DNA from: Luteimonas vadosa
GTDB taxonomy: Bacteria > Pseudomonadota > Gammaproteobacteria > Xanthomonadales > Xanthomonadaceae
Assembly (NCBI RefSeq): GCF_039543545.1
Contig: NZ_BAABJY010000002.1
Span: 558,001-622,000 of the forward strand
Length of the DNA stretch: 64,000 bases
Direction: 5' to 3'
How positions within the stretch are numbered: the stretch's first letter is position 1; the number at the start of each line of letters is the position of its first letter. Positions 52,293 through 63,689 of the stretch are shown piece by piece. A program made the translations under genes and the position numbers. The notes beneath the pieces were generated by a model. That model searched no databases. It was not told the DNA's origin and was given only the letters and a program-made list of their open reading frames with translations.

Positions 52293-53354
52293 GTGAACAT
52301 CGTCATCGTCGACGACCAGACTTCGGCCCGCACCATGCTGCGGCACATCCTCGAGGACATCAGCCCCGAGCTCGACGTGCTCGACTTTGGTGATCCCCAG
52401 GACGCATTGCACTGGTGCGAGAACAACCGCCCCGACCTGCTCCTGCTGGATTACCGGATGCCGGTGATGGACGGGTTGGAGTTCGCCCGCCGGTTCCGGC
52501 GTCCCTTGCTGCACCGCGACGTGCCGATCGTGCTGGTGACCGTGGTGGGGGACGAGCCCGTCCGCCAGGCGGCCCTTGATGCCGGCGTGATCGACTTCCT
52601 GGTCAAGCCGGTTCGCCCCAGGGAGCTGCGGGCGCGCTGCCGCAACCTGCTGCAGTTGCGCCAGCAATCCGAGTCGGTGAAGCAGCGCGCACTGTCCCTG
52701 GAGCAGCGGCTGCTGGCGAGCATGCATGAGGTAGAGGAACGCGAGCGCGAGACGCTGTCGCGACTCGCCAGGGCCATCGCCTACCGCGATGCGGGCACCA
52801 GTGCCAACCTGGCGCGCGTCGCCGAGGTCGCGGGCCTGATCGCAGAAGAGCTGGGGATGTTCGAGGATGAAGTCCGGATGATCGAACTGGCCGCGCCGCT
52901 GCACGACATCGGCAAGATCGCCATCCCCGATGCCGTCCTGATGAAACCGGGCCCGCTGACTTCCGACGAGACCTCCATGATGCGTCGGCATCCCCAGATC
53001 GGTTTCGAGCTGCTGAACGACAGCGAGAACCGATTCATACAGATCGGCGCCACGATTGCGCTGCGCCACCAGGAGCGGTACGACGGCAGCGGTTACCCGG
53101 ACGGCCTCGCGGGGGACCAGATCCCGATCGAGGCCCGGATCGTCGCGGTCGCCGATGTCTTCGACGCGTTGATCTCCAAGCGGCCCTACAAGCCCGCCTG
53201 GACGGTCGGCGATGCACTGGCCTACATCGCCAGCGAGCGCGGCAAGCAGTTCGATCCCCGCTGCGTCGATGCGTTGATGAAGAACCGCGACAAGGTGGAC
53301 GCGATCTGCGAACGCACCATGCCGCGGCCGGCTCCGGGAACCGGAGGGGACTGA
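52293..53354 (+). CDS. rpfG: Response regulator with HD-GYP domain, RpfG
   Basis: Cyclic di-GMP phosphodiesterase that answers the DSF signal. The GTG start at 52293 has an AAGGAG SD. The receiver domain has NIVIVDDQTSARTML with phospho-acceptor D53 (LLLLDYRMPVMDG) and K at VKPVRP. A helical linker (about 125-175) leads to the HD-GYP domain: HDIGK (H204, D205) and HQERYDGSGYP (GYP 267-269), with ADVFDALISKRPYK. All catalytic and metal residues are present. RpfC begins one base after the stop. Phosphorelay from RpfC activates hydrolysis of cyclic di-GMP, which frees Clp and raises virulence or lytic-enzyme genes in Xanthomonas. Confidence 0.94.
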   Translation: MNIVIVDDQTSARTMLRHILEDISPELDVLDFGDPQDALHWCENNRPDLLLLDYRMPVMDGLEFARRFRRPLLHRDVPIVLVTVVGDEPVRQAALDAGVIDFLVKPVRPRELRARCRNLLQLRQQSESVKQRALSLEQRLLASMHEVEERERETLSRLARAIAYRDAGTSANLARVAEVAGLIAEELGMFEDEVRMIELAAPLHDIGKIAIPDAVLMKPGPLTSDETSMMRRHPQIGFELLNDSENRFIQIGATIALRHQERYDGSGYPDGLAGDQIPIEARIVAVADVFDALISKRPYKPAWTVGDALAYIASERGKQFDPRCVDALMKNRDKVDAICERTMPRPAPGTGGD

Positions 53355-53355
53355 A

Positions 53356-55548
53356 GTGAATGCAGCCGTCCAATGGCTGAAGTCCAGGGTCTCGCAACGC
53401 CCGGACAGCGAGCATGGGCAGGCGCTCGTCCGGATCGCGGTGCTGCTCGTGGTCCTCGTGTACATGATCCTGCGGGAGCAATTCGGGATCGCGCCGGACG
53501 GCGCGACCAAGCTGGTCATGCTCATGGTGGTGACCGGCTTTTCGGTCGGTACGGCGCTTCTCGTCGCGATCCTGGTCGATCCGGGCGTATCGCACGCCCG
53601 GCGCGCCATCGGCATGGCTTCCGACTATGGCTTGATGGGCGCGGCCATGGTGGTCATGGGCGAGCCGCTGGCATGGGTCTACGTCATCCTCATGTGGGTG
53701 ACGGTCGGCAACGGCTTGCGCTACGGCAATCGCTACCTGTTCTGCGCGGTCGCGATGGCCGTCGCCAGTTTCGGTGCCGTGATCACGCTCACACCGTATT
53801 GGTCCGACAACCGCACGCTGAGCATTGGGCTCCTGCTGGGACTGGCGGCGGTTCCCTTGTATCTATCCGGCTTGCTGCGGGCCTTGACGCAAGCGACCAA
53901 CGAGGCCCGGCGCGCCAACGAGGCCAAGAGCCTGTTCCTGGCGAACATGAGCCATGAATTCCGTACCCCGCTCAACGGCTTGTCTGGCACTTCGGAGCTG
54001 CTCGGCACCACCCGCCTCGACGAAGAGCAGCGGGGATATGTCGACACCATCCAGGCGTCGACGAAGTCACTGCTCGCCCTGGTCGAGGACGTGCTGGACA
54101 TCTCCGCCATCGAGGCGGGCAAGTTCAAGCTGAACACCGAGTCGTTCGCCATCCGCGACCTGGTGGCCAACATCGGGCTCATCCTCGCCCCCGCCGCCAA
54201 GGCGAAGGGGCTGGACTACAGCGTGGCGATCGCGGACGACGTGGCGCCCGAGGTGTTCGGTGACCCCGCGCACTTGCGCCAGGTGCTCATCAACCTTGTG
54301 AACAACGCGATCAAGTTCACCGACAGGGGCTTCGTGCGCCTCGAGGTAGCGTCCGCGGAGACGGAGGTCGCCAGCGGGACGCGCCTTCGTTTCACCGTGT
54401 CGGACTCGGGGATCGGCATCCCGGCATCGGCACGCGCCAAGTTGTTCGAGGCGTTTGAACAGGCAGACGCGAGCCTGTCCAGGCGCCACGGCGGCACTGG
54501 CCTGGGCACCACGATCGCCAAGGGTCTGACCGAGGCGATGGGCGGCCGCATCGGCTTCGAAAGCACGGAAGGAGAGGGCAGCCGTTTCTGGGTCGAGTTG
54601 CCGTTCCAGCTTCCGGTCGTGGAACCGCAGGTCGCCGGGGCAGCGGCCGAAGGGCGGGAAACGGTCGACGCCGCCGCCCAGGCGCGCACGGAAAACATCA
54701 TTGCCTTCTCCGATCCGTTCCTGCGCCATCGTGCGCGCATCCGGTCGATGCAGGTCCTGATCGCAGACGATCATGCCGCCAACCGGATGGTGTTGCAGGG
54801 CCTGCTTCAGAAGGCGGGACACAAGGTCGTGGCGGTCAGCGACGGCGAGGCGGTCCTCGATGCCGTCGAGTTGAGCGACTACGACCTGGTGATCGTGGAC
54901 CTGCACATGCCGGGCATCAGCGGATTGGAAATGCTCAGGCAGCTGCGGGTCATGGAGGCCGGAGGCCGCCGCAAGACGCCGGTGGTGATGTTCAGCGCGG
55001 ACGTCACCCCCGACGCGATCCGCAAGTGCGAGGAGGCGGGGGCGCATTCCTTCATGCCCAAGCCGATCGTCGCCACGCGCCTGCTCGCCACGCTGGCGGA
55101 AATTGCGACCGGTAGCGCTGGAGCGCCCGACGAAGACAAGCCGGCATCCGCGCACAGCGCACTGTTGCGGGAGGATGGCACCCTTGATTCGAGCGTTCTC
55201 GACGAGCTTGGCGCATTGGCGATGGGCGAGGCGTTCGAGAAGGAATTCATCGAACAGTGCCTGTCGGACGCCCAGGGTTGCGTGGCTGCATTCGAGCAAC
55301 AGGGCGCGGCGGAACGGTGGGACCAGATCCGGGAGCAGGCACATGCCCTGAAGGGCGTCGCCAGCAACCTCGGGCTACTGAAACTGGCCGCCGGGGCGGG
55401 GGAAGTGATGCACCTGCCCGACTGGCAGCTGTCGCGCGAATGGCGCCAGCGGCTGGTGGGATTGCGTGAAAAGCTGGCGCAGGGCAGGAGCGCCCTCGCG
55501 GCACGCGCGGACGCGCGTGCCCAGGACAACAGCGAACGCAAGGGCTAG
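53356..55548 (+). CDS. rpfC: Hybrid sensor kinase RpfC, DSF receptor
   Basis: A 730-residue membrane kinase that binds DSF and controls both RpfG and RpfF. The GTG start gives the short N-terminal sensor MNAAVQWLKSRVSQRPDSEH; the D17-S18-E19 triplet matches residues reported as important in Xanthomonas RpfC. About five membrane helices follow to residue 175. Then come HisKA (NMSHEFRTPLNGL, H200), HATPase (NLVNNAIKFTD, GTGLGTTIAKGL), a receiver domain (D515 in LVIVDLHMPG) and an HPt domain (HALKGVASNLG, H663). Length and order match Xanthomonas RpfC. It is convergent with rpfF, 29 bp apart. Confidence 0.94.
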   Translation: MNAAVQWLKSRVSQRPDSEHGQALVRIAVLLVVLVYMILREQFGIAPDGATKLVMLMVVTGFSVGTALLVAILVDPGVSHARRAIGMASDYGLMGAAMVVMGEPLAWVYVILMWVTVGNGLRYGNRYLFCAVAMAVASFGAVITLTPYWSDNRTLSIGLLLGLAAVPLYLSGLLRALTQATNEARRANEAKSLFLANMSHEFRTPLNGLSGTSELLGTTRLDEEQRGYVDTIQASTKSLLALVEDVLDISAIEAGKFKLNTESFAIRDLVANIGLILAPAAKAKGLDYSVAIADDVAPEVFGDPAHLRQVLINLVNNAIKFTDRGFVRLEVASAETEVASGTRLRFTVSDSGIGIPASARAKLFEAFEQADASLSRRHGGTGLGTTIAKGLTEAMGGRIGFESTEGEGSRFWVELPFQLPVVEPQVAGAAAEGRETVDAAAQARTENIIAFSDPFLRHRARIRSMQVLIADDHAANRMVLQGLLQKAGHKVVAVSDGEAVLDAVELSDYDLVIVDLHMPGISGLEMLRQLRVMEAGGRRKTPVVMFSADVTPDAIRKCEEAGAHSFMPKPIVATRLLATLAEIATGSAGAPDEDKPASAHSALLREDGTLDSSVLDELGALAMGEAFEKEFIEQCLSDAQGCVAAFEQQGAAERWDQIREQAHALKGVASNLGLLKLAAGAGEVMHLPDWQLSREWRQRLVGLREKLAQGRSALAARADARAQDNSERKG

Positions 55549-55577
55549 CGGGCAGACCCTGCGATCCGGCTGCTAAG

Positions 55578-56447
55578 TCAGGCCGCGGCGCTCTTGCTGA
55601 GGCGTTCCTGGGCCTTGACGATGCGATCCATGGTGCGCAACGACTTCTCGCCAAGCGCCAGTGCCGTGTCGACCCAGACCTCGGTGATCCCCATCAGTTC
55701 GTTGTAGCCCACCGGCTGCGCGATCGACCTGGCCGCGTTCAGGGCGAGGTAGGCGTGCGGGGAACGCTGTTGCTTGCGAATGATTTCGTCGACCGCGGCC
55801 TCGCCCTCGCCCTTGGGGACCAGCACGTCGACCACGCCCATCTTGTGCATCTCTTCGCTGCTGTAGATGTTGCCGTCAAGGATGATCTTCTCGGCCAGCT
55901 GCGGCGAGACGCGCTTGCACAGGAAGGAGTAGGCGCCCATGCCCGGGAACAGGCCGAAGAGGACCTCGGGCAGGCCCATGCCGACGCCTTCCTCGGCAAC
56001 GATGGTGTGGCAGGACAAGGCAAGCTCAAGGCCTCCGCCGAGGGCGTCGCCCTGGACCAGGGAGATGGTCCGGACATCGCCACCAAGGCCCGTGTGAAGG
56101 TGGTAGACGCCATCGATGCAGCGCCGCGCGTATTCCAGCAGCATTTGCCGGTTGTTGTTCCTGATCAGCGTGGAGAACAGCTCCAGGTCGCCGCCAAGGT
56201 TGAAGGCGGGGGCGTCGGAAGCGAGCACGACGTGCCGCAGCTGGCCGGGCTGGCGCTGGGCATCCCGGAGCGTGATCGTGGTCAGGAAGGCCCACATGTC
56301 CTCCATGAGTGCCGTGCGGAAGCAGGGGCGGACCCCGCGGCCGATGTCGGCGTGCATGTACATCCAGTGCGCGGCGCTATTGGGGGCGGACTCGACGCGA
56401 AGGGTGGGAAACGTGGATGTGCGCTGCAGTTTTTCGACGTTGTTCAT
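55578..56447 (-). CDS. rpfF: DSF synthase RpfF (crotonase family)
   Basis: Makes the cis-2-unsaturated fatty-acid signal DSF from 3-hydroxyacyl-ACP by dehydration and thioester cleavage. The start at 56447 (MNNVEKLQRTSTFPTLRVES) gives 289 residues, the Xanthomonas length. The crotonase core shows FNLGGDLELF and GDALGGGLELALSCH. The two catalytic glutamates fall at E141 and E161, the positions known for Xanthomonas RpfF. A GGGGGAT SD precedes the ATG. A 210-bp gap, with a CRP/Clp-type palindrome, separates it from rpfB. RpfC binds and inhibits RpfF at low signal density in Xanthomonas. Confidence 0.95.
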   Translation of the reverse strand: MNNVEKLQRTSTFPTLRVESAPNSAAHWMYMHADIGRGVRPCFRTALMEDMWAFLTTITLRDAQRQPGQLRHVVLASDAPAFNLGGDLELFSTLIRNNNRQMLLEYARRCIDGVYHLHTGLGGDVRTISLVQGDALGGGLELALSCHTIVAEEGVGMGLPEVLFGLFPGMGAYSFLCKRVSPQLAEKIILDGNIYSSEEMHKMGVVDVLVPKGEGEAAVDEIIRKQQRSPHAYLALNAARSIAQPVGYNELMGITEVWVDTALALGEKSLRTMDRIVKAQERLSKSAAA

Positions 56448-56605
56448 GGAGGATCCCCCAATGCTGGCAGACGGCCGATCGGGCCCGGCCATGTGCCGTG
56501 AGAGGTCAGAGAGTGCCCGAGGCCTCCATGTATGCGCCTAAACCGTCAGTCCGGCAAGGGGTTACGCCCGCTTTCGACGCTTTGGGATGAATTTCACGCG
56601 ATAAC

Positions 56606-56621
56606 TGTGAACTGGTTCACG
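56606..56621. promoter_or_regulatory. CRP/Clp-type binding site upstream of rpfF
   Basis: TGTGA-ACTGGT-TCACG matches the CRP consensus TGTGA-N6-TCACA at nine of ten conserved positions. It lies 159 bp upstream of the rpfF start, in the rpfB-rpfF gap. Xanthomonas Clp recognises the same sequence as CRP, binds cyclic di-GMP and acts downstream of RpfC/RpfG. A feedback loop on rpfF is therefore possible. Confidence 0.55.
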
Positions 56622-56657
56622 GTTTTGCCCGGCGGTGGGCCCAAGGGGCCAAATCCG

Positions 56658-58322
56658 TCAGTCGCGGAGCTCGCGGCGGAGTATCTTGCCCACATTCGTT
56701 TTGGGCAGCTCATCACGGAATTCGATGATCTTGGGCTGCTTGTATCCGGTCAGGTTCTCGCGCGCATGGGCCTTGACCATGTCCTCGGTCAGCCCGGGAT
56801 CCTTCTTCACGATCACGACCTTGACCGCCTCGCCCGCTTTCTCGTCCGGCACCCCCACGGCGGCGACTTCGAGCACGCCGGGCATCATGGCGATCACGTC
56901 CTCGATCTCGTTCGGGTAGACGTTGAAACCCGACACCAGGATCATGTCCTTCTTACGATCGACGATGTAGAAGAAGCCTTGCTCGTCCATCCGCGCCATG
57001 TCGCCTGTATGCAGCCAGCCGTCGGCATCGATCGCCTTGGCCGTTTCCTCGGGGCGCTGCCAGTAGCCCTTCATGACCTGCGGTCCCTTGATGCACAGTT
57101 CGCCGACTTCGCCGGCCCCGACCATGCGGCCGGATTCGTCCTTGATGCAGGCATCGGTCGAGGGAATGGGCAGGCCGATGGCGCCGTTGTATTCGACCAG
57201 GTCCATCGGGTTGATGCATGCCGCCGGTGACGTCTCGGTCAGGCCGTAGGCTTCCACCAGGGTCACGCCGGTGACCTTCTGCCAGCGGTCGGCCACCGCG
57301 CGCTGCACGGCCATGCCTCCGCCTAGCGTCATCCTCAGCGGCGAGAAGTCGATCTCATCGAAACCGGGGGTGTTCAGGAGCCCGTTGAACAGGGTGTTGA
57401 CCCCGGTGATCGCGGTGAACGGCTGGCGCTTGAGTTCCTTGACGAAGCCCGGCATGTCCCGTGGATTCGTGATCAATACGTTCTTGCCGCCGAACTTCAT
57501 GAAGACGAGGTTGTTCGCAGTGAGTGCGAAGATGTGGTACAGCGGCAGCGCGGTGATGATGGTCTCTTCCCCGTAGCGGATCACCGTTCCGATCCAGGCG
57601 GCGGCCTGCTGCATGTTCGCGACGAGGTTGCGGTGGGTGAGCATCGCCCCCTTGGCCACGCCCGTCGTGCCGCCCGTGTACTGGAGGAAGGCGGTGTCCT
57701 CGGGATTGATGTTGACCGACGGCAACTTGTGCTTCGAGCCGGCCGAGAGGGCGTCCCGGAACCTGATCGCGCCGTCGATGTGGTACTCCGGCACCATCTT
57801 CTTCAGGTGCTTGAGGACGAAGTTGACGACGGGTCCCTTCGGGAAGCCGAGCATGTCGCCGAGTCCCGTGGTGATCACCTTCCTGACCTGCGTGTCGGCG
57901 AGCACCTTCTCGACGACGTCACCGAAGTTGTCGAGCACGAGCACGACGCTGGTCCCCGAGTCCACGAGCTGATGCTTGAGCTCGCGGGCGGTGTACATCG
58001 GGTTGGTGTTCACCACGGTCAACCCGGCGCGCAGGATCCCGAAGGTTGCGACGGGATGTTGCAGGCAATTGGGCAACATGATGGCGACGCGATCGCCCTT
58101 CTTCAGGCCCAACTCGCCAAGCAGGTAGGCCGCGAAATGGCTGCTCAGCGTGTCCAGCTCGCCATAGGTGATGGCCTTGCCCATGTTCGAGAAGGCTGGC
58201 CGGTCCCGGTAGGTGCGGATCGCGCTTTCAAGCACGGACGGGATGGACGGGAACTCATCGACGTCGATCTGCGCCGGCACGCCTTCGGGATAGTGGGCCA
58301 GCCATGGTCGCTCGATGGACAT
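56658..58322 (-). CDS. rpfB: Long-chain fatty-acyl-CoA ligase RpfB
   Basis: AMP-forming ligase of 554 residues that activates fatty acids and, in Xanthomonas, removes DSF from the cell. The start at 58322 (MSIERPWLAHYPEGVPAQID) has an AGGAGACC SD. The adenylation motifs are TAFLQYTGGTTGVAKGAMLT (ATP loop), EAYGLTETSPAACIN, DGWLHTGDMARMDEQGF and KDMILVSGFNVYPNEIEDVI, with the final catalytic Lys in LPKTNVGKILRRELRD. It resembles FadD, and orthology to rpfB rests on its place next to rpfF. Its upstream region has a half-conserved Clp site and a TTGGAGC palindrome. Confidence 0.92.
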   Translation of the reverse strand: MSIERPWLAHYPEGVPAQIDVDEFPSIPSVLESAIRTYRDRPAFSNMGKAITYGELDTLSSHFAAYLLGELGLKKGDRVAIMLPNCLQHPVATFGILRAGLTVVNTNPMYTARELKHQLVDSGTSVVLVLDNFGDVVEKVLADTQVRKVITTGLGDMLGFPKGPVVNFVLKHLKKMVPEYHIDGAIRFRDALSAGSKHKLPSVNINPEDTAFLQYTGGTTGVAKGAMLTHRNLVANMQQAAAWIGTVIRYGEETIITALPLYHIFALTANNLVFMKFGGKNVLITNPRDMPGFVKELKRQPFTAITGVNTLFNGLLNTPGFDEIDFSPLRMTLGGGMAVQRAVADRWQKVTGVTLVEAYGLTETSPAACINPMDLVEYNGAIGLPIPSTDACIKDESGRMVGAGEVGELCIKGPQVMKGYWQRPEETAKAIDADGWLHTGDMARMDEQGFFYIVDRKKDMILVSGFNVYPNEIEDVIAMMPGVLEVAAVGVPDEKAGEAVKVVIVKKDPGLTEDMVKAHARENLTGYKQPKIIEFRDELPKTNVGKILRRELRD

Positions 58323-58355
58323 AAAGGTCTCCTGGACAGGCGTAACGCCGCCGAA

Positions 58356-58399
58356 TGTGACGCCGTGCGCATACGTATGGATTGGAGCATAGGCTCCAA
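58356..58399. promoter_or_regulatory. Control region between rpfB and the divergent lipoprotein
   Basis: It contains an imperfect CRP/Clp-like site TGTGA-CGCCGT-GCGCA (58356-58371), a 10-bp palindrome CATACGTATG (58370-58379) and an inverted repeat TTGGAGC-ATAG-GCTCCAA (58382-58399). Read toward rpfB, TTGGAG (58399-58394) could be a -35 that overlaps the repeat. No strong promoter is evident. Confidence 0.35.
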
Positions 58400-58480
58400 G
58401 GAGCCGCAAGGCGACGGGCCGTACCGCGTTTTACAGCCGCCGCACCGACGATTAGCCTGCTTCGAACGGAGGGAGAGCGC

Positions 58481-58951
58481 ATGGACCGGACAAAGTCCTC
58501 GAGCACCAGGGCGCGTGGCGCCACCTGGAGTGGCGCGATGCTGCTGGCTGCGGTCTTGCTGCTGTCGGGTTGCACCCGCGGGCCGTCGGAGCAGGCGCTA
58601 CGCCTCGCGCTGGACGGCTTGCAGGAGGCGGTCGAGGACCGGGATGCCGCGGGGATCGAGCGCTACCTCGCGGAGGATTTCATCGGCCCCGAGGGAATCG
58701 ACCGCGCTGGCGCACGTCGGCTGGCCGCCGTGCACCTGATGCGCCATGGCGTGGTCGGCATGGACGTGGTGGGCCCGCTGGACCTGCGGATGGGTGACGG
58801 GCACGCCACGGTCCGCTTCACGGCCGCGATGACCGGCGGCCAAGGCGGGCTCCTGCCAGAATCGGGGCAGGTCTACGCCGTCCAAACGGGCTGGAAATTC
58901 CAGGGCGGCCAGTGGTTGCTGGCGAGCGCCGACTGGAAGCGCACACTCTAG
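58481..58951 (+). CDS. Small lipoprotein with an NTF2/SnoaL-like fold
   Basis: A 156-residue protein with a long signal peptide and lipobox LLSGC (acylated C31). The mature domain (LRLALDGLQEAVEDRDAAGI to GGQWLLASADWKR) has the length and pattern of NTF2-like ligand-binding or enzyme folds. I cannot name a substrate. A GGAGGGAG SD lies before the ATG. It is divergent from rpfB and convergent with acnA, so it may have its own role in the rpf neighbourhood, or simply be a neighbour. Confidence 0.75.
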   Translation: MDRTKSSSTRARGATWSGAMLLAAVLLLSGCTRGPSEQALRLALDGLQEAVEDRDAAGIERYLAEDFIGPEGIDRAGARRLAAVHLMRHGVVGMDVVGPLDLRMGDGHATVRFTAAMTGGQGGLLPESGQVYAVQTGWKFQGGQWLLASADWKRTL

Positions 58952-58971
58952 GCCTGCGCTGGACCGCTGGT

Positions 58972-58992
58972 GCCCGCGGCGAGGCCGTGGGC
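58972..58992. terminator. Stem-loop between the lipoprotein and acnA
   Basis: GCCCGCGGC (58972-58980) pairs with GCCGTGGGC (58984-58992), one G-T pair, loop GAG. It lies between convergent genes and could stop transcription from both sides. No T-tract on either side. Confidence 0.45.
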
Positions 58993-59013
58993 CCGCGACT
59001 CAAAGTTCTTGCC

Positions 59014-61788
<2,775 letters not shown>

Positions 61789-61816
61789 GCGTGGGCTCCG
61801 GAAAAGCGAATGGGGG

Positions 61817-61853
61817 AGGCGGCAGGAGTCGCCGCCTGAACCCGCCAATTATG
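61817..61853 (-). promoter_or_regulatory. acnA promoter -10 and leader hairpin
   Basis: On the minus strand CATAAT (61853-61848) is a good -10. Just downstream AGGCGGC (61837-61831) and GCCGCCT (61823-61817) form a 7-bp stem with a 7-nt loop in the likely 5' leader. No clear -35 is visible. Confidence 0.35.
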
Positions 61854-61944
61854 CCGGAAGCGTCGCACAGGCGCAGGGCTTGGGCGCGGATGACCCCGTG
61901 GCGACGGCCCGTTCAGGGCCTTCCGAAGGCGCGGCGGCGCCCGG

Positions 61945-62547
61945 TCAGTCCCGGACGCTTTCGATGGCCTGCTGGAGTTGCCGGCGACGCAGGAGGAAGT
62001 CCCACATGCTCCCGCCCACCTGCCGCCATAGCACCGCGGATCGCAAGGCCGCCAACAGGATCGCGCGGATCTCGGCGACGATATCGGGCTGCCCCAGGTA
62101 ATGCGGGTTGCCCTGCACCAAGATGCGCGGGCGCAAATGGCTGACGGTCTCGGCGTAGAGGTTGCCGAGCGTGGCGAGAACCTCGGGGTGGGCATGGCCC
62201 AGGCGATCGGCGGCGGGTTCGGCAGCGAGGATGCCGTCCCGGACCCGGGTGGCGATCTGCTCTTCGCGCACGAAGCGGCGCTCCAGCTGGGTGACCGACA
62301 GGGCGAGCCTGGGCAACAGCTGGTCCTCGCCGCGACTGCCCAGGTAGCGCTGCACCAGCCGCAAGCCGGGTGCCAAGGCGTCGACCGCGCCGTACACGTC
62401 CAACGGCGAATCCGCCTCGATCCGGAACACGCTGCGCATCGCGGTTTCGAGCACCGCGGCGTCGACCTGGCCGGTATCGGCGACCCGACGGACCTGGTGC
62501 AGCGCTTGGGCAAGGCCGGCAAGGGCAAGCGCTCGGTCGTGCATCAT
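61945..62547 (-). CDS. hflD: High-frequency-lysogenization protein HflD homologue
   Basis: A 200-residue, all-helical protein beginning MMHDRALALAGLAQALHQVR. In E. coli HflD binds lambda CII and membrane; its native role is unclear. Family segments are LAPGLRLVQRYLG, HAHPEVLATLGNLYAETVS and ILVQGNPHYLGQPDIVAEIR. The ATG at 62547 overlaps the mnmA stop by 4 bp, the usual mnmA-hflD arrangement, so the two are co-translated. Confidence 0.92.
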   Translation of the reverse strand: MMHDRALALAGLAQALHQVRRVADTGQVDAAVLETAMRSVFRIEADSPLDVYGAVDALAPGLRLVQRYLGSRGEDQLLPRLALSVTQLERRFVREEQIATRVRDGILAAEPAADRLGHAHPEVLATLGNLYAETVSHLRPRILVQGNPHYLGQPDIVAEIRAILLAALRSAVLWRQVGGSMWDFLLRRRQLQQAIESVRD

Positions 62548-63689
62548 GCAGTGGTACTCCTGCGGGCTTCCCCGCGTTGTCGCGATTCCAGTGGCGCGTC
62601 GGTCGACGCGATCACCGCGCCGCCGAGGCAGGCCTGCTCATCGTAAAGCACCAGGGATTGCCCGGGGGTCACCGCCCGCTGGGGGCGATCGAACACCACC
62701 CGCAACGTTCCCGGATCTTCGACCGTCACCTCGCACGGCTCCTCGCGTTGCCGGTAGCGCACCTGTGCATGGCATGCGAAGCGCCTGCCTGGTGGGCTGC
62801 CGGAGATCCAGTGCGCTTCCTCGGTCCATGTCGTCGTCGAGAACAGGTAGGGGCTGTCGCTGCCCTGGTCGACGAACAGGATGTTGCGACCCACGTCCTT
62901 GCCGACGACGTACCAGGGAGCCGCAGCAAACCCGCGGATGCCGCCGATCTGCAGGCCTTCGCGCTGGCCCAGGGTGAAATAGAACACCCCCGTGTGCTGG
63001 CCCAGGCACCTGCCGTCGGGTGTCTGGATCTCGCCGGCGCGGGCCGGAAGGTATCGCGACAGGAAGCCGCGAAAATCGCGCTCCCCGATGAAACAGATGC
63101 CGGTGGAGTCCCGCTTGTCCGCCGTGGGCAAGCCGGCAGCCCGCGCCATGGCGCGTACGTCGGCCTTGACCAGTTCGCCGAGCGGGAACAGGGTCGCGGC
63201 CAGTTGCGACTGGCCGAGCTGGTGCAGGAAGTAGCTCTGGTCCTTCGCGCGATCCGCGGCACGCAACAGTTGCCAGCGACCCCCTTGCTTCCCGATGCGC
63301 GCGTAATGGCCGGTGGCGATGCGTGCTGCGCCAAGCCCTCGCGCGGCCTCTAGGAAGTGCTTGAACTTGATCTCCCGGTTGCAAAGCACGTCCGGGTTCG
63401 GTGTGCGACCGCGCGCGTACTCGGCCAGGAAATGCTCGAACACGCCTTGCCAGTACTCGCTGGAGAAATCCCGGAAATGGATGGGCAGGCCGAGCGTGCC
63501 GCAGACCGCGACCGCGTCGCGGCGGTCGTCCTCGGCGCGGCAGTCGCCACTGCCGTCGTCGGCCCAATTGTCCATGAACAAGCCGGCGATACGCGCGCCC
63601 CCGCTCGCCGCCTGGTCGCGGAGCAGCATCGCGGCGACCGAGGAATCGACACCGCCGGACACTCCGACGATCGTGTCGCACTCGCTCAT
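62544..63689 (-). CDS. mnmA: tRNA 2-thiouridylase MnmA
   Basis: ATP-dependent enzyme that adds sulfur to U34 of Lys, Glu and Gln tRNAs. The start at 63689 (MSECDTIVGVSGGVDSS) gives 381 residues. The PP-loop is SGGVDSSVAAMLL. The catalytic cysteines lie in NPDVLCNREIKF and DSTGICFIGERDF. The ATG overlaps the stop of the preceding NUDIX gene (ATGA), so nudix-mnmA-hflD form one transcript. The 95 extra codons upstream in the same frame are not used. Confidence 0.95.
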   Translation of the reverse strand: MSECDTIVGVSGGVDSSVAAMLLRDQAASGGARIAGLFMDNWADDGSGDCRAEDDRRDAVAVCGTLGLPIHFRDFSSEYWQGVFEHFLAEYARGRTPNPDVLCNREIKFKHFLEAARGLGAARIATGHYARIGKQGGRWQLLRAADRAKDQSYFLHQLGQSQLAATLFPLGELVKADVRAMARAAGLPTADKRDSTGICFIGERDFRGFLSRYLPARAGEIQTPDGRCLGQHTGVFYFTLGQREGLQIGGIRGFAAAPWYVVGKDVGRNILFVDQGSDSPYLFSTTTWTEEAHWISGSPPGRRFACHAQVRYRQREEPCEVTVEDPGTLRVVFDRPQRAVTPGQSLVLYDEQACLGGAVIASTDAPLESRQRGEARRSTTA

